DNA of 64,000 nucleotides from Kiritimatiellia bacterium (GTDB taxonomy: Bacteria; Verrucomicrobiota; Kiritimatiellia; RFP12; UBA1067): the NCBI GenBank assembly GCA_017525225.1, contig JAFXTB010000037.1, positions 17,559 to 81,558 on the forward strand, in the 5' to 3' direction. The translations under genes and the position numbers were made by a program. Shown piece by piece: positions 32,771 through 42,990 of this stretch; the first letter of the stretch is position 1; every line of letters starts with the position of its first letter. The notes below the pieces were generated by a model. The model made no database searches. It saw only the letters and a list, made by a program, of their open reading frames with translations, and was not told the DNA's origin.

Positions 32771-35063
32771 TGCCATCTACATCGCCGCGTTGTGCCTGCT
32801 TTCGCTGCAGGCGACGGAGACCGCGTTCGCGGCGATGTCGGCGGAGGTGTCGCTGCCGGGCGATCCTGCGACCAAGCCCGCGATCTCGCCGGCGCCGTTT
32901 CCAGACCGCATGAGCGCCTATGTCTGGCGGAACTGGTTCCTCGTGCCGCATGCGAGGCTCGCGGCGGTGGTGGGCGCGAAGGAGGCCGACCTCGCCGGGA
33001 TCGCCGCCGAGATGGGTCTGCCGGCGTCGCCGGAGATCCTGCCGGAATGGCGGCGCAAGGGCTACATCACGGTGCTGCGCCGCAACTGGCACCTCCTGGA
33101 CTATCCCCAGCTGCTCACGCTGCTCGACATGACCCGCGAGGAGCTGCGGTTCTCGCTCAACGAGGACGACTTCCTCTTCTCCAAGCTGGGGTACCTCAAG
33201 CCGAAGTGCGGCGCGCTCTCGTGGGACGCGGCGGCCATGGCCGCCACCAGGCCCGCGCGCCTCGAGATCGCGCGCATCCTGAAGGAGGAGGGCGTGGACG
33301 ACTTCTCGGAGGAGCCACGCTTCAAGTTCGTGAAGGACATCGCCCGCGTGGATCCAGCCTCCGGCAACGCGACCCAGGCGACAGGCTCGCCGTTCGACAT
33401 CCGGCTCATATTCAGCTATTTCGCCGACTACGGCGATCCGCTCGGCGACCCCGAGATATCGTCGTATCCAGAAGGCCTCCTGCAGAAGCTCGCCGCCCAT
33501 GGAGTGAACGCCGTGTGGCTGCATACCGTTCTGCGGACGCTCGCGAAGGATCCGCGCTATCCCGAGTTCGGCGATGGCTGCGAGCGGCGCATGGAGAATC
33601 TGCGCAGGCTCGTCGCCCGGTGCGCGAAGTACGGGATAAAGGTGTATCTCTACATGAACGAGCCCCGCGGCATGCCTGACGAGTTCTTCCGCAAGGACCC
33701 GGCGCGCGAGGCGCTGCGCGGAACGTACGCGAGGTCGTGGGACCTGTGGGCCATGTGCACGAGCGTCCCAGAGGTGCGGCGCTGGGTGCGCGATTCGCTC
33801 GAGAAGGTGTTCCGCGGCGCCCCGGGCCTTGGCGGCATATTCACGATTACGATGAGCGAGAACCTCACGAACTGTGCCAGCAGGGGCGGCAAGAAGGATT
33901 GTCCACGCTGCAGGGACCGCGATTCGTCCGACATCGTCGCGGAGATAAACTCCGCCATGATCGAGGGCATGGCCGCAGGAAACCCCGATGCGACCGCACT
34001 CGTGTGGGACTGGGCGTGGGACCGTACGGACGGCGGCCCGGCGAAGATTGTCTCGCGCCTTCCACGGAAGAACATCCGCCTGATGGCGGTCAGCGAGAGC
34101 CGCATGCCCTTCGTGCGCGGCGGCGTGAAGGGCGTGGAGGGCGACTACTCCATCTCCATAGTGGGGCCGGGCGAGAAGGCGAAGGCGCTGTGGAGCCTTG
34201 CGCGCGAGAACGGGCTGCCCTCGACCGCCAAGGTGCAGGCGAACTGCTCCTGGGAGATGAGCTCCTTCCCGTACCTGCCTGTCTGCGAGCTTGTCGCCGA
34301 ACACGCCGTCAATCTCGTGCGCGAAGGCGTGGACGGCGTGATGCTCTCCTGGTCGCTCGGGTGCTGCCCGGCGCCGAACCTCTCGATCTTCCGGGACGTC
34401 CGCAGGACGGATGCCGACAAGGGCGTCGTCCTCGACCGGCTCGCCGCGGATCTCTACGGAACCGCCGCCGCGCCCGCGGTCCGCAAGGCATGGCATTCTT
34501 TCGCGGAAGGCTTCCGCGAGTACCCGTTCTCGGTCGGAGTGGCCTACAGAGGACCGCAGCACTGGGGCCCCGCCAATCCGCTCTACCTTGAACCGACGGG
34601 ATATAGGGCCACGATGGTCGGCATGCCCTACGACGACATCGCATCCTGGTGCAGCCACTATCCGAAGGAAGTGTGGATCGCCCAGATGGCGAAGGTCCGC
34701 GACGGGTTTGCGAAGGGATGCGGCGAGTTCGCCGCCGCCATCGACCTGATGCCGCCGGAGAAGCGCGCGTTCGCAAGGCGGGAGCTGGCGATGTTCCGCG
34801 CCGAGACCCTGCACTTCAGGTCGTGCGTGGACCAGACCCGCTTCGTGCAGGCACGCGACAAGGGCGAGCGCGGGGCCATGGCCGAGCTGGCGCGCCGCGA
34901 GCTGGCCGCCGCAAAGGAGCTGCTGCTGCTCGCCCGGGCCGACAGCCGTTTCGGGTTCGAGTCGTCGAACCACTATTTCTACGTTCCGCAGGACATCCGC
35001 GAGAAGATACTCACCTGCCGAGCCGTACTGACCAGGGATGTCAGCTCCAAGGATATCAAATGA
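32760..35063 (+). CDS. Exported TIM-barrel glycoside-hydrolase-like protein, family unassigned
   Basis: 767 residues from the ATG 11 nt inside the preceding gene. Signal peptide KSNAIYIAALCLLSLQATET. The first 190 residues hold an unusual helical region (RLAAVVGAKEADLAGIAAEM) that looks like a helix-turn-helix or small helical fold. The middle is a barrel: FDIRLIFSYFADYGDPLG, GVNAVWLHTVLRTLAKD, YGIKVYLYMNEPRGMP, GIFTITMSENLTNC, and a Cys cluster CASRGGKKDCPRCRD that could bind a metal. GVDGVMLSWSLGCCPAPNLS follows, then a helical tail. I do not recognise a CAZy family; the GH20/GH123-like style is suggestive only. Confidence 0.6.
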   Translation: MKSNAIYIAALCLLSLQATETAFAAMSAEVSLPGDPATKPAISPAPFPDRMSAYVWRNWFLVPHARLAAVVGAKEADLAGIAAEMGLPASPEILPEWRRKGYITVLRRNWHLLDYPQLLTLLDMTREELRFSLNEDDFLFSKLGYLKPKCGALSWDAAAMAATRPARLEIARILKEEGVDDFSEEPRFKFVKDIARVDPASGNATQATGSPFDIRLIFSYFADYGDPLGDPEISSYPEGLLQKLAAHGVNAVWLHTVLRTLAKDPRYPEFGDGCERRMENLRRLVARCAKYGIKVYLYMNEPRGMPDEFFRKDPAREALRGTYARSWDLWAMCTSVPEVRRWVRDSLEKVFRGAPGLGGIFTITMSENLTNCASRGGKKDCPRCRDRDSSDIVAEINSAMIEGMAAGNPDATALVWDWAWDRTDGGPAKIVSRLPRKNIRLMAVSESRMPFVRGGVKGVEGDYSISIVGPGEKAKALWSLARENGLPSTAKVQANCSWEMSSFPYLPVCELVAEHAVNLVREGVDGVMLSWSLGCCPAPNLSIFRDVRRTDADKGVVLDRLAADLYGTAAAPAVRKAWHSFAEGFREYPFSVGVAYRGPQHWGPANPLYLEPTGYRATMVGMPYDDIASWCSHYPKEVWIAQMAKVRDGFAKGCGEFAAAIDLMPPEKRAFARRELAMFRAETLHFRSCVDQTRFVQARDKGERGAMAELARRELAAAKELLLLARADSRFGFESSNHYFYVPQDIREKILTCRAVLTRDVSSKDIK

Positions 35064-37927
35064 ACATGAAGATGAAGAGCCTTTGCGTGTCGCTGGCCGT
35101 TGCGTTGGCTGCAACCCGGGCCGCGGCCTGCACCGGCATGTACGCTGGACGCAAGGTGTCTGCCGATGGCACGGTGCTCATCGGCCGCACCGTGGATACG
35201 GCTCCCTGGACCAGCTGCCACAGGATAGTGGTGACGCCGCGCGTCGAGAACGTCCCAGGACGCGTATTCTGCGGCACCAAGACCGGGGTCACATGGGATC
35301 TCCCGGCGACGACGTGGAAGTTCATCTCCACGCCCAGGATGACCTCCCTCGGCCGCGGCGTGATGGATTCGGCCTGCGTCAACGAGAAGGGGCTTGTCGT
35401 GTCGGGCACGGTGACCGCCGCGACGGACGCCAAGATAGTGGCGGTGGATCCGTTCGTCAAGACCGGCTTCGGGGAGGATTCGCTGCCCGGGCTGCTCATC
35501 CAGTGCTGCGCCACGGCGCGGGAGGCCGTGGAGCTGCTGGGCAGGGCCATAGCGGCCAAAGGCCACGACAACGCAGAGACGTACATGGTCGCCGACAAGG
35601 ACGAAGGCTGGTACGTGGAGGTGTATTCTGGCCACCAGTGGGCCGCGGTGCGCATGCCCGACGACAAGGTGGCCGTCTACGGCAACCAGTTCATGCTCCG
35701 TTCGTTCGATCCGTCTTCGCCAGATTCGCTCTCGTCGCCGGACATCGTGGCGGTGCCAGAGAAGGCGGGGCGCCTCAGACGCGATCCGGACGGCAAGATG
35801 GACCTGCTACGCTCGTATGCGCCGCCGCTACGGGACTACAGCAACTACCGTACATGGTTTGGACATCGTACGTTCGCACCCAAGACGGCCGGCAAATATG
35901 ACGTAGGCCGGCCCATGCCGATGTTCTTCGAGCCGGAGAGGAAGGTGTCCATACAGGACATGTTCGAGCTTATGCGCGCCCGATACGAGGGGACGGGGCG
36001 ATGCCCGGAGGAGACGGGCGACCAGGATGTCCGCGTAATAGGTACTACGAAGCAGGCGACGTGCCACGTCCTTTCCGTCGATCCACGACTGCCGGAGGCG
36101 ACCCGCGCGACGATGTGGGCCTGCCTTGCGAACGCGGAACACTCGGTGTTCCTGCCGGTGAACGCGGCCGTAGGCGCAAGTGCGTGGGGGTTCGATTTCG
36201 ACCACAAGGACGCGATGTTCCGCACGGACGGCGTGTTTCCCGCTATGGCGTTCCGCAGGCTCTGCGCCCTTGCGGAGCAGAAGCGCTACTGGTACGGCAG
36301 GGGCGTTCGCGCCTTCTGGCGCGGCGAGGAGAGGCGCTTCCTCCGCGAATATCCCGCGATAGTGGCCGGTGGAGACAGGGCGAAGATAACGGCATACACC
36401 GTGGCGGCGGAAAGGAAGGCGCTTGCCGATGCGAAGCGCATCCTCGATGAACTGCTTGCGTATGCGGCCGAGAACAACCGCATAAAGGGCGATGGCAGCG
36501 GCGCCACCTACCAGCCGTACACCCCGTTCGTGCCGAAGGGGTCGGCGCACAGGACGAAGGTGCTGTTCTTCTTCGATACCGAGGATTTCACGTGCGACGA
36601 GTCGAACGACGCCATCCGCGACATCGCGAACATCCTGCATGGCGAAGGCGTGCGCGGGCAGTTCGCGATGGTCGGCCAGCTCGGGCCGTTCCTCACGGAG
36701 AAGAAGCGCCAGGATGTCGTAGATGCGCTCAAGCACCATCTCGTTGGCTCGCAGACGCTGTACCATTCGCGTCATCCCAACATAGTCGAGTATGGCGACA
36801 TCGAGGACTACGACGCCGCGTACCGGCGTACGTGGGAAGAGGAGAAGCGCGGTTTCGACATGCTTGAAAAGGCGCTGGGACAGCGTTCTACGTGGTGCAG
36901 CGTGTTCCCGGGGAACGCGAACAGCTACGTGGGCCTATACGTTCATTCGAAGCTTGGCAGCCGTTTCTTCGGCGGTGGAAACGGGAGCTTCACGCCCGGC
37001 GAACGCGATGCGGCCTGGTTCGTTAACCAGTTCCATCTGCCCTACTTCAAGGCGTTGCATCTGGAATCGTTCATACCGCCTCGTCCAGCGGTGGACCTGC
37101 CAAGAAGGCTCGATGAACTTGCCGCGCGGGAGGTGGTGACGCTGTACATGCATCCGCACATGGCGCTTTCCAGCCAGCACTGGGACGGTCCCAACTTCAA
37201 CCCTCGCGATCCGGTGGAATGGGGGAAGTGGCGGCCCACGCCCAAGCGCGACAAGACCGATGTGGCAATATACTATGACAGGCTCCGCACGCTGGTGAGG
37301 ACGCTCGTGAACGATCCGCGCTTCGAAGTTACGGACTGCGAACGGCTCGAGAGGGCCTTCGCGAAGCGCGTGCCCATAGCGCGCCAGGAAATATCCGACA
37401 TCAGGAAATCCCTGGCGGTACGCCTGGGACCGATAAGTTCGCGCTGGTGCGTGGCGGACGCGTTCCAGGCCGTCGTGAAGATCCTGCGTGGGGAGAAGTC
37501 GCACATGCCGGGTTATGTCTATGGCTTTCTGCATCCGCCGAAGGGTGTGGAGAGGGAGGTGTCCGTACGGACGGCCGACCTGAAGGCCGCAGCCGCGAAG
37601 CTGGATCTCGGCACATTCATCCCGCCGCAGATCGACGTGGGCGGTACGAAGATAGGCCCTGCCGACTTCCTTTATGCCGCGCTCGAGGCCATCGATACCG
37701 GCGCGGAAAGCGTATGCGTGAAGCCGCGCGACCAGCTGGGACCGATACACAAGCTAATGCCGTCGCTTGCGACGTATAACATGAAGGGCGGATGGTCGCT
37801 CTACCTGGATTCGTTCGAGGACAGATACCTGACGCGGCGTCTTCGCCTGCAGCTCTGGACGCTGCGCTATGAGCCGTCCATCGAGACGCGCTACACCCAG
37901 GCGACCTGGCGCGACTGCGAGGAGTGA
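35060..37927 (+). CDS. C69 dipeptidase fused to a NodB-like deacetylase domain, exported
   Basis: 955 residues from the ATG overlapping the previous stop (ATGA). The signal peptide ends before Cys24, and CTGMYAGRKVSADGTVLIGR is the N-terminal nucleophile motif of peptidase family C69 (PepD), in which the mature Cys is catalytic. The peptidase part extends to about residue 480 (YMVADKDEGWYVEVYSG, ATRATMWACLANAEHSVFLP). From about 495 a second domain begins, VLFFFDTEDFTCDESNDAIR, with HSRHPNIVEYGD, resembling the metal-binding motifs of polysaccharide deacetylases. No stop or frameshift separates the two. I infer a secreted bifunctional enzyme attacking peptide and N-acetyl-glycan links, for example in mucin or peptidoglycan. 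Confidence 0.8.
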   Translation: MNMKMKSLCVSLAVALAATRAAACTGMYAGRKVSADGTVLIGRTVDTAPWTSCHRIVVTPRVENVPGRVFCGTKTGVTWDLPATTWKFISTPRMTSLGRGVMDSACVNEKGLVVSGTVTAATDAKIVAVDPFVKTGFGEDSLPGLLIQCCATAREAVELLGRAIAAKGHDNAETYMVADKDEGWYVEVYSGHQWAAVRMPDDKVAVYGNQFMLRSFDPSSPDSLSSPDIVAVPEKAGRLRRDPDGKMDLLRSYAPPLRDYSNYRTWFGHRTFAPKTAGKYDVGRPMPMFFEPERKVSIQDMFELMRARYEGTGRCPEETGDQDVRVIGTTKQATCHVLSVDPRLPEATRATMWACLANAEHSVFLPVNAAVGASAWGFDFDHKDAMFRTDGVFPAMAFRRLCALAEQKRYWYGRGVRAFWRGEERRFLREYPAIVAGGDRAKITAYTVAAERKALADAKRILDELLAYAAENNRIKGDGSGATYQPYTPFVPKGSAHRTKVLFFFDTEDFTCDESNDAIRDIANILHGEGVRGQFAMVGQLGPFLTEKKRQDVVDALKHHLVGSQTLYHSRHPNIVEYGDIEDYDAAYRRTWEEEKRGFDMLEKALGQRSTWCSVFPGNANSYVGLYVHSKLGSRFFGGGNGSFTPGERDAAWFVNQFHLPYFKALHLESFIPPRPAVDLPRRLDELAAREVVTLYMHPHMALSSQHWDGPNFNPRDPVEWGKWRPTPKRDKTDVAIYYDRLRTLVRTLVNDPRFEVTDCERLERAFAKRVPIARQEISDIRKSLAVRLGPISSRWCVADAFQAVVKILRGEKSHMPGYVYGFLHPPKGVEREVSVRTADLKAAAAKLDLGTFIPPQIDVGGTKIGPADFLYAALEAIDTGAESVCVKPRDQLGPIHKLMPSLATYNMKGGWSLYLDSFEDRYLTRRLRLQLWTLRYEPSIETRYTQATWRDCEE

Positions 37928-37964
37928 GGATGCCCTTTGACTGGCGGATGGCGGCGGATTATGG

Positions 37965-37970
37965 TAGAAT
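37965..37970 (+). promoter_or_regulatory. -10 box of purH-type gene
   Basis: TAGAAT in the context TGGTAGAATATGCGC, with CTGGCG 18 nt upstream (37941-37946). The leader is about 57 nt, with AACGGAGAAC as Shine-Dalgarno before ATG 38034. Confidence 0.45.
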
Positions 37971-38033
37971 ATGCGCCAGTTCCGATATGGGAAAGACCTT
38001 TTCAGAATGCCTTTCTAGGAAACGGAGAACAAA

Positions 38034-39332
<1,299 letters not shown>

Positions 39333-39377
39333 GGCCGTACAAGCCACCTGCCGCTCCCAACTTTTTGACATTTCCAC

Positions 39378-39407
39378 TTTACATACCTACCTGAAGGTAT
39401 GTATAAT
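39378..39407 (+). promoter_or_regulatory. tetR-type promoter with palindromic operator
   Basis: TTTACA (39378-39383), 18-nt spacer, TATAAT (39402-39407), ending 10 nt before ATG 39418. Between the hexamers lies a palindrome, ACATACCT-acctga-AGGTATGT (39381-39402), with 8-bp perfect arms, whose shape and ACATAC ends resemble AcrR-family operators. Binding there would block the promoter. Confidence 0.75.
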
Positions 39408-39417
39408 ACCCATTGCC

Positions 39418-40038
39418 ATGCCCAGAAAAGCGAAAGAAGAAGCGGAAAAGACGCGTGCGCGGATTCTTGCCAGCGCATTGGATCTTTTTGCCAAGAAAGG
39501 GTATGAACATACTACTTTCACCGACATCGCCGCGCGTCTGAAGATGACAAAGGGTGCGGTATACTGGCATTTCGACACGAAGGAGGCGCTTCTGCTCGCG
39601 TTGGTGGATGAGATGCTCGAGAAGTTCACCAGGCAGATCGGCGAACTGATGCCGAAGGACGAGCTTACGTTTACAGCCGTCTCCGACATGATGGTGGAGA
39701 ATGCTCGGCAGATAGTGGGCGACCCCAAGGGTACGGCATTCTTTCTGCTCATACACGAGCAGATACGCTGGTCGTCGGACAGCATGGCAAACATTCGCGA
39801 ACAGCTTCTGAGGGATGTCCGCTTCGGCCCGTGGCAGGCGTTCACGAAAGCGGTCGCAAACGACAAGGCCGCCGGTCGGGTCAAGGACGAAGTCGTGCCG
39901 GAGCGCGTCGCGCACACTTGTCTGGCGATCTGGGACGGGCTTGTGCACGTGCACATCGCGAAATTCATGAAGTGCGGCTTGTTCGAGACGCTGGCGCTTG
40001 CCTTCCAGGGTGTCTGGCAGGCCATAAGAAAAGTTTGA
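39418..40038 (+). CDS. TetR/AcrR-family repressor of efflux locus
   Basis: 206 residues from ATG 39418 (the frame runs on upstream, but across the promoter). The TetR helix-turn-helix is at residues 12-58: TRARILASALDLFAKKGYEH, TFTDIAARLKMTKGAVYWHF. The C-terminal ligand domain is the AcrR/TetR_C type (MVENARQIVGDPKGTAFFLL). The gene is followed 17 nt later by an RND adaptor and lies downstream of a palindrome overlapping its promoter, so it very likely represses itself and the pump operon until a toxic compound binds. Confidence 0.93.
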   Translation: MPRKAKEEAEKTRARILASALDLFAKKGYEHTTFTDIAARLKMTKGAVYWHFDTKEALLLALVDEMLEKFTRQIGELMPKDELTFTAVSDMMVENARQIVGDPKGTAFFLLIHEQIRWSSDSMANIREQLLRDVRFGPWQAFTKAVANDKAAGRVKDEVVPERVAHTCLAIWDGLVHVHIAKFMKCGLFETLALAFQGVWQAIRKV

Positions 40039-40054
40039 AACCAAGAGGTGAAAC

Positions 40055-41275
40055 ATGGAAGAGAAAAACGTTGAGAAGGAACAGAAAAAGGGTGGTGCCG
40101 TCGGTGCCGCTATAGGCACGATCGTGCTGGCCGCCGCATGTGGCGTAGGCGGATGGATCGCCAACGACCTGTGGCCGAAGAGGCCGCCGGTGATGCCGCA
40201 GATGCCGCAAATGACGGCGACGGTGGCCGTCAAGGAGGTCGAGGAGCGCACGTACAACCTGCCCGAGAAGTTCGTGGCGCACGCCGAAGCCATGCAGGAG
40301 GTCGATCTCCTGCCGCAGGTGGACGGCTACATCAAGGAGATCAAGTTCAAGGAGGGCGACATCGTCAAGGCGGGCGCAGTGCTGTACGTGCTGGACGACG
40401 AGCGCTATCGTGCCGTCGCGAACCAGCGCAAGGCCGATCTGGAGGCGGCCGAAGCGGAGGCGCGCCGGGCGGAACGCTACTGGGAGCGCATGCAGAAGGC
40501 GGATGCGCGTGGCATCACGCAGAAGGAACGCGACGACGCCGAGGCGGGCGCGGACAAGGCCAAGGCCGCCGTGCTGCAGGCGAAGGCCAACCTGGTGGTG
40601 GCGGAGTACGACCTCAAAAAGACTGTCGTGATCGCGCCGATCAGCGGGCAGATCGGTAAGACGAGCGCGCACGTGGGCGACTACGTGGCGCCGAGCAAGG
40701 GCGCGCTCGCGCGCATCGTGCAGATCGACCCCATCCGCGTCACGTTCCCGCTCACCGACCGCGCCTACGTCGGCTGGCGCGCGGCCCTGAAGAAGGGCAA
40801 GGCGCCGGAATACCGCATGCGCCTCATGCTGCCCGACGGTAGCGCGTACGGCGAGGAGGGAAAGTGGGACTTCGACGACAACGAGATGAGCAAGGACACC
40901 GCCACCATCATCATGCGCCTTTCCTTCCCCAATCCGGATCGTCTCCTGATTCCAAACAGCTACGTCACGCTCCTCACCGACCGCAAGACGCCGCCGAAGA
41001 TGCCCAGCATTCCGCAGCAGGCGGTTTTCGACCTTACGGGCGGCAGCCAGGGCGTGTGGGTCTTGAAGGATGACGAGACGGTCGAGCAGCGCGTGGTCGA
41101 TGTGCGCGAAATGAGCGAAGGGTGGTGTCCGGTCGTCAGCGGCCTGAAGCTGGGCGAAAAGGTGGTCATTTCTGGACGCGGCAAGCTCGGTCCCGGCATG
41201 AAGGTGAAGGTCGTGGAGCCCACGATGAACGACGACCTCGACCCCAACTACAAGCCGCCAGTGAGGGAGAATTGA
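40055..41275 (+). CDS. RND efflux membrane-fusion (adaptor) protein
   Basis: 406 residues, AcrA/MexA type. An N-terminal hydrophobic anchor (GAAIGTIVLAAACGVGGWIA) is followed by a lipoyl half-domain (HAEAMQEVDLLPQVDGYIKE), an alpha-hairpin (about 130-185, Ala/Glu/Arg-rich), the second lipoyl half (KTVVIAPISGQIGKTSAHVG) and a beta-barrel/MP domain (IDPIRVTFPLTDRAYV, IPQQAVFDLTGGSQGVWVL). It bridges the inner-membrane pump to an outer-membrane channel in the periplasm. The matching pump gene is 3 kb downstream, after four other genes. No TolC-type gene is in the window. Confidence 0.93.
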   Translation: MEEKNVEKEQKKGGAVGAAIGTIVLAAACGVGGWIANDLWPKRPPVMPQMPQMTATVAVKEVEERTYNLPEKFVAHAEAMQEVDLLPQVDGYIKEIKFKEGDIVKAGAVLYVLDDERYRAVANQRKADLEAAEAEARRAERYWERMQKADARGITQKERDDAEAGADKAKAAVLQAKANLVVAEYDLKKTVVIAPISGQIGKTSAHVGDYVAPSKGALARIVQIDPIRVTFPLTDRAYVGWRAALKKGKAPEYRMRLMLPDGSAYGEEGKWDFDDNEMSKDTATIIMRLSFPNPDRLLIPNSYVTLLTDRKTPPKMPSIPQQAVFDLTGGSQGVWVLKDDETVEQRVVDVREMSEGWCPVVSGLKLGEKVVISGRGKLGPGMKVKVVEPTMNDDLDPNYKPPVREN

Positions 41276-41280
41276 TTGCC

Positions 41281-41310
41281 TTGCGGCGATCTGATGTTGT
41301 GCACTACATT
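41281..41310 (+). promoter_or_regulatory. Possible internal promoter before sod
   Basis: TTGCGG (41281-41286), 18-nt spacer, TACATT (41305-41310), ending 7 nt before ATG 41318, the same leaderless geometry as proC. Confidence 0.4.
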
Positions 41311-41317
41311 TTAAGCC

Positions 41318-42019
41318 ATGAATACGACAGCAAACAGCATGACAAGGCGCGGGTTCATCGGCGTGGCGACGGGAGCCGCCGCGTCGGGGATGGCGCTTGT
41401 TGCAAAAGGAGAAATGAAAATGAAGGAAATCAAGCTTGAGGCGTTACCGTATGCAGAGGATGCGCTGGCGCCGGCCATTTCAGCGAAGACGATATCGTTC
41501 CACTACGGGAAGCACCATGCCGGATACGTGAAGACGCTGAACGGTCTCGTTGCGGGAACGTCGTACGCGGAACTTTCCCTGGAGGAGATCGTCCGCACCG
41601 CCGCTGCGCGCGGCGACGCGGCGATCTTCAACAACGCGGCGCAGACGTGGAACCACACGTTCTACTGGAATTCGCTCGCGCCGGCCGGGAAGGGCGGTGC
41701 GCCGTCCGCCGCGCTGCTTGCGGCCATCGAGGCGGCGTTCGGTTCGTTTGACGCCTGCAAGGCGGCGCTCGCGGATGCGGCTGTCAAGCGCTTCGGCAGC
41801 GGCTGGGCGTGGCTCGTCGCGGAGAACGGCAAGGTGAAGGTGGAAAGCACGCCCAACGCCGAAACGCCGATTACGCGCTCTGGCGTGAAGCCCTTGCTGG
41901 TGGTCGATGTGTGGGAACACGCCTATTACCTCGACTGGCAGAATCTCCGCGCGGACTATGCGAAGACGGTCATCGGAACCCTCCTCGACTGGAACGCCGC
42001 CTCCCGCCGCTTCGGATGA
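41318..42019 (+). CDS. sodB: Iron-type superoxide dismutase with Tat signal (dual start possible)
   Basis: 233 residues. SOD features: FHYGKHHAGYV (His62 is the first ligand), NNAAQTWNHTFYW (the Gln before TWNH is the iron-type residue and the His is a ligand), FGSGWAWLV, and DVWEHAYY with Asp and His ligands. An extra 30 residues carry a twin-arginine signal (TRRGFIGVATGAAASGM), so the long form should be exported. A second in-frame start, ATG 41414, lies 5 nt after AAAGGAG and would give a cytoplasmic enzyme beginning MKMKEIKLEALPY, the usual SOD N-terminus. It sits between the RND adaptor and a BASS transporter, and its stop overlaps the next start. Confidence 0.93.
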   Translation: MNTTANSMTRRGFIGVATGAAASGMALVAKGEMKMKEIKLEALPYAEDALAPAISAKTISFHYGKHHAGYVKTLNGLVAGTSYAELSLEEIVRTAAARGDAAIFNNAAQTWNHTFYWNSLAPAGKGGAPSAALLAAIEAAFGSFDACKAALADAAVKRFGSGWAWLVAENGKVKVESTPNAETPITRSGVKPLLVVDVWEHAYYLDWQNLRADYAKTVIGTLLDWNAASRRFG

Positions 42020-42990
42020 TGAAGTTTCTCCAGGCTGTTTCGGCGTGGCTCGCGAAGTGGACGCCGCTCTTCATCGCGGGCGTGGCGGTGGCTACGTACT
42101 TCATGCCGGGTGCCTTCGCATGGGTGCGCGGCTATACGCAGACGGCCGTCCTCGGCGTGATCATGCTCACGATGGGCATGACGCTCAAGGACGAGGACTT
42201 CCGCATCCTTGCGTCGCGTCCGCTGGACATGGTCGTCGGCGCGCTCGCGCAGTTCACGTTCATGCCGCTCATCGCGTGGACGCTTGTCCGCGTGCTGGGG
42301 CTGCCGCGCGAGGTCGGCGTGGGGTTGATGCTCGTGGGGTGCTGCCCGGGCGGCGTATCCTCCAACATCATGAGCTTCCTCTGCAAGGGCGACGTGGCGT
42401 TCTCCGTGGGGATGACGACGGTCTCGACCCTTGCCGCGCCGCTGATGACGCCGTTTCTCATGCTGTGGCTTGCTGGCGAAACCGTGGACGTGGACGCGAT
42501 CGGGATGTTCAAGTCCATCCTGATCGTCACGATCGCGCCGATCGCGTTGGGGTACGTGCTCAACGCGATGTTCGAGAAAAGGAGCGGCTATCGCGAGGCG
42601 TTGAAGGTGATGCCGGGCGTGGCGGTCTTGGGGCTGGCGTGCATCGTGGGCGGGGTCGTCTCGGCGCACGGCGAGAGCATCGTGAAGTCGGGCGCGCTCA
42701 TCTTCGCGGGCGTGTTCCTGCACAATTCGCTCGGATACGTGCTGGGCTATCTTTCCGGCGTCGCGGCGCGGTTCACGCAGCCGAAGCGGCGTACGATCTC
42801 CATCGAAGTGGGGATGCAGAACGCGGGGCTTGCGACGGTGCTTGCGGGCAAGCACTTCCCGGCGATGCCCGAGGCCGCCGTCGCGTCGGCCGTGTCGTGC
42901 GTGTGGCACTCCGTATCGGGCGCGCTGCTCGCAGGTGTCTTCAACGCCGCCGACGCACTGGTGGAATTCAGGAAGAGTGTAAAGAAATGA
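42016..42990 (+). CDS. Bile acid:sodium symporter family (BASS) transporter
   Basis: 324 residues, about ten membrane segments. Family marks are GVIMLTMGMTLKDEDFRILA, LMLVGCCPGGVSSNIMSFLC (the discontinuous helix with the Gly-Gly-x-x-Ser-Asn sodium-site region) and IEVGMQNAGLATVLAGKHF, the second crossover-helix motif. It would import an organic anion with sodium; in some bacteria relatives carry pantoate or glycolate-type acids rather than bile salts. The start overlaps the sod stop (ATGATGA) and the stop overlaps the next start, so translation is coupled. Confidence 0.9.
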   Translation: MMKFLQAVSAWLAKWTPLFIAGVAVATYFMPGAFAWVRGYTQTAVLGVIMLTMGMTLKDEDFRILASRPLDMVVGALAQFTFMPLIAWTLVRVLGLPREVGVGLMLVGCCPGGVSSNIMSFLCKGDVAFSVGMTTVSTLAAPLMTPFLMLWLAGETVDVDAIGMFKSILIVTIAPIALGYVLNAMFEKRSGYREALKVMPGVAVLGLACIVGGVVSAHGESIVKSGALIFAGVFLHNSLGYVLGYLSGVAARFTQPKRRTISIEVGMQNAGLATVLAGKHFPAMPEAAVASAVSCVWHSVSGALLAGVFNAADALVEFRKSVKK

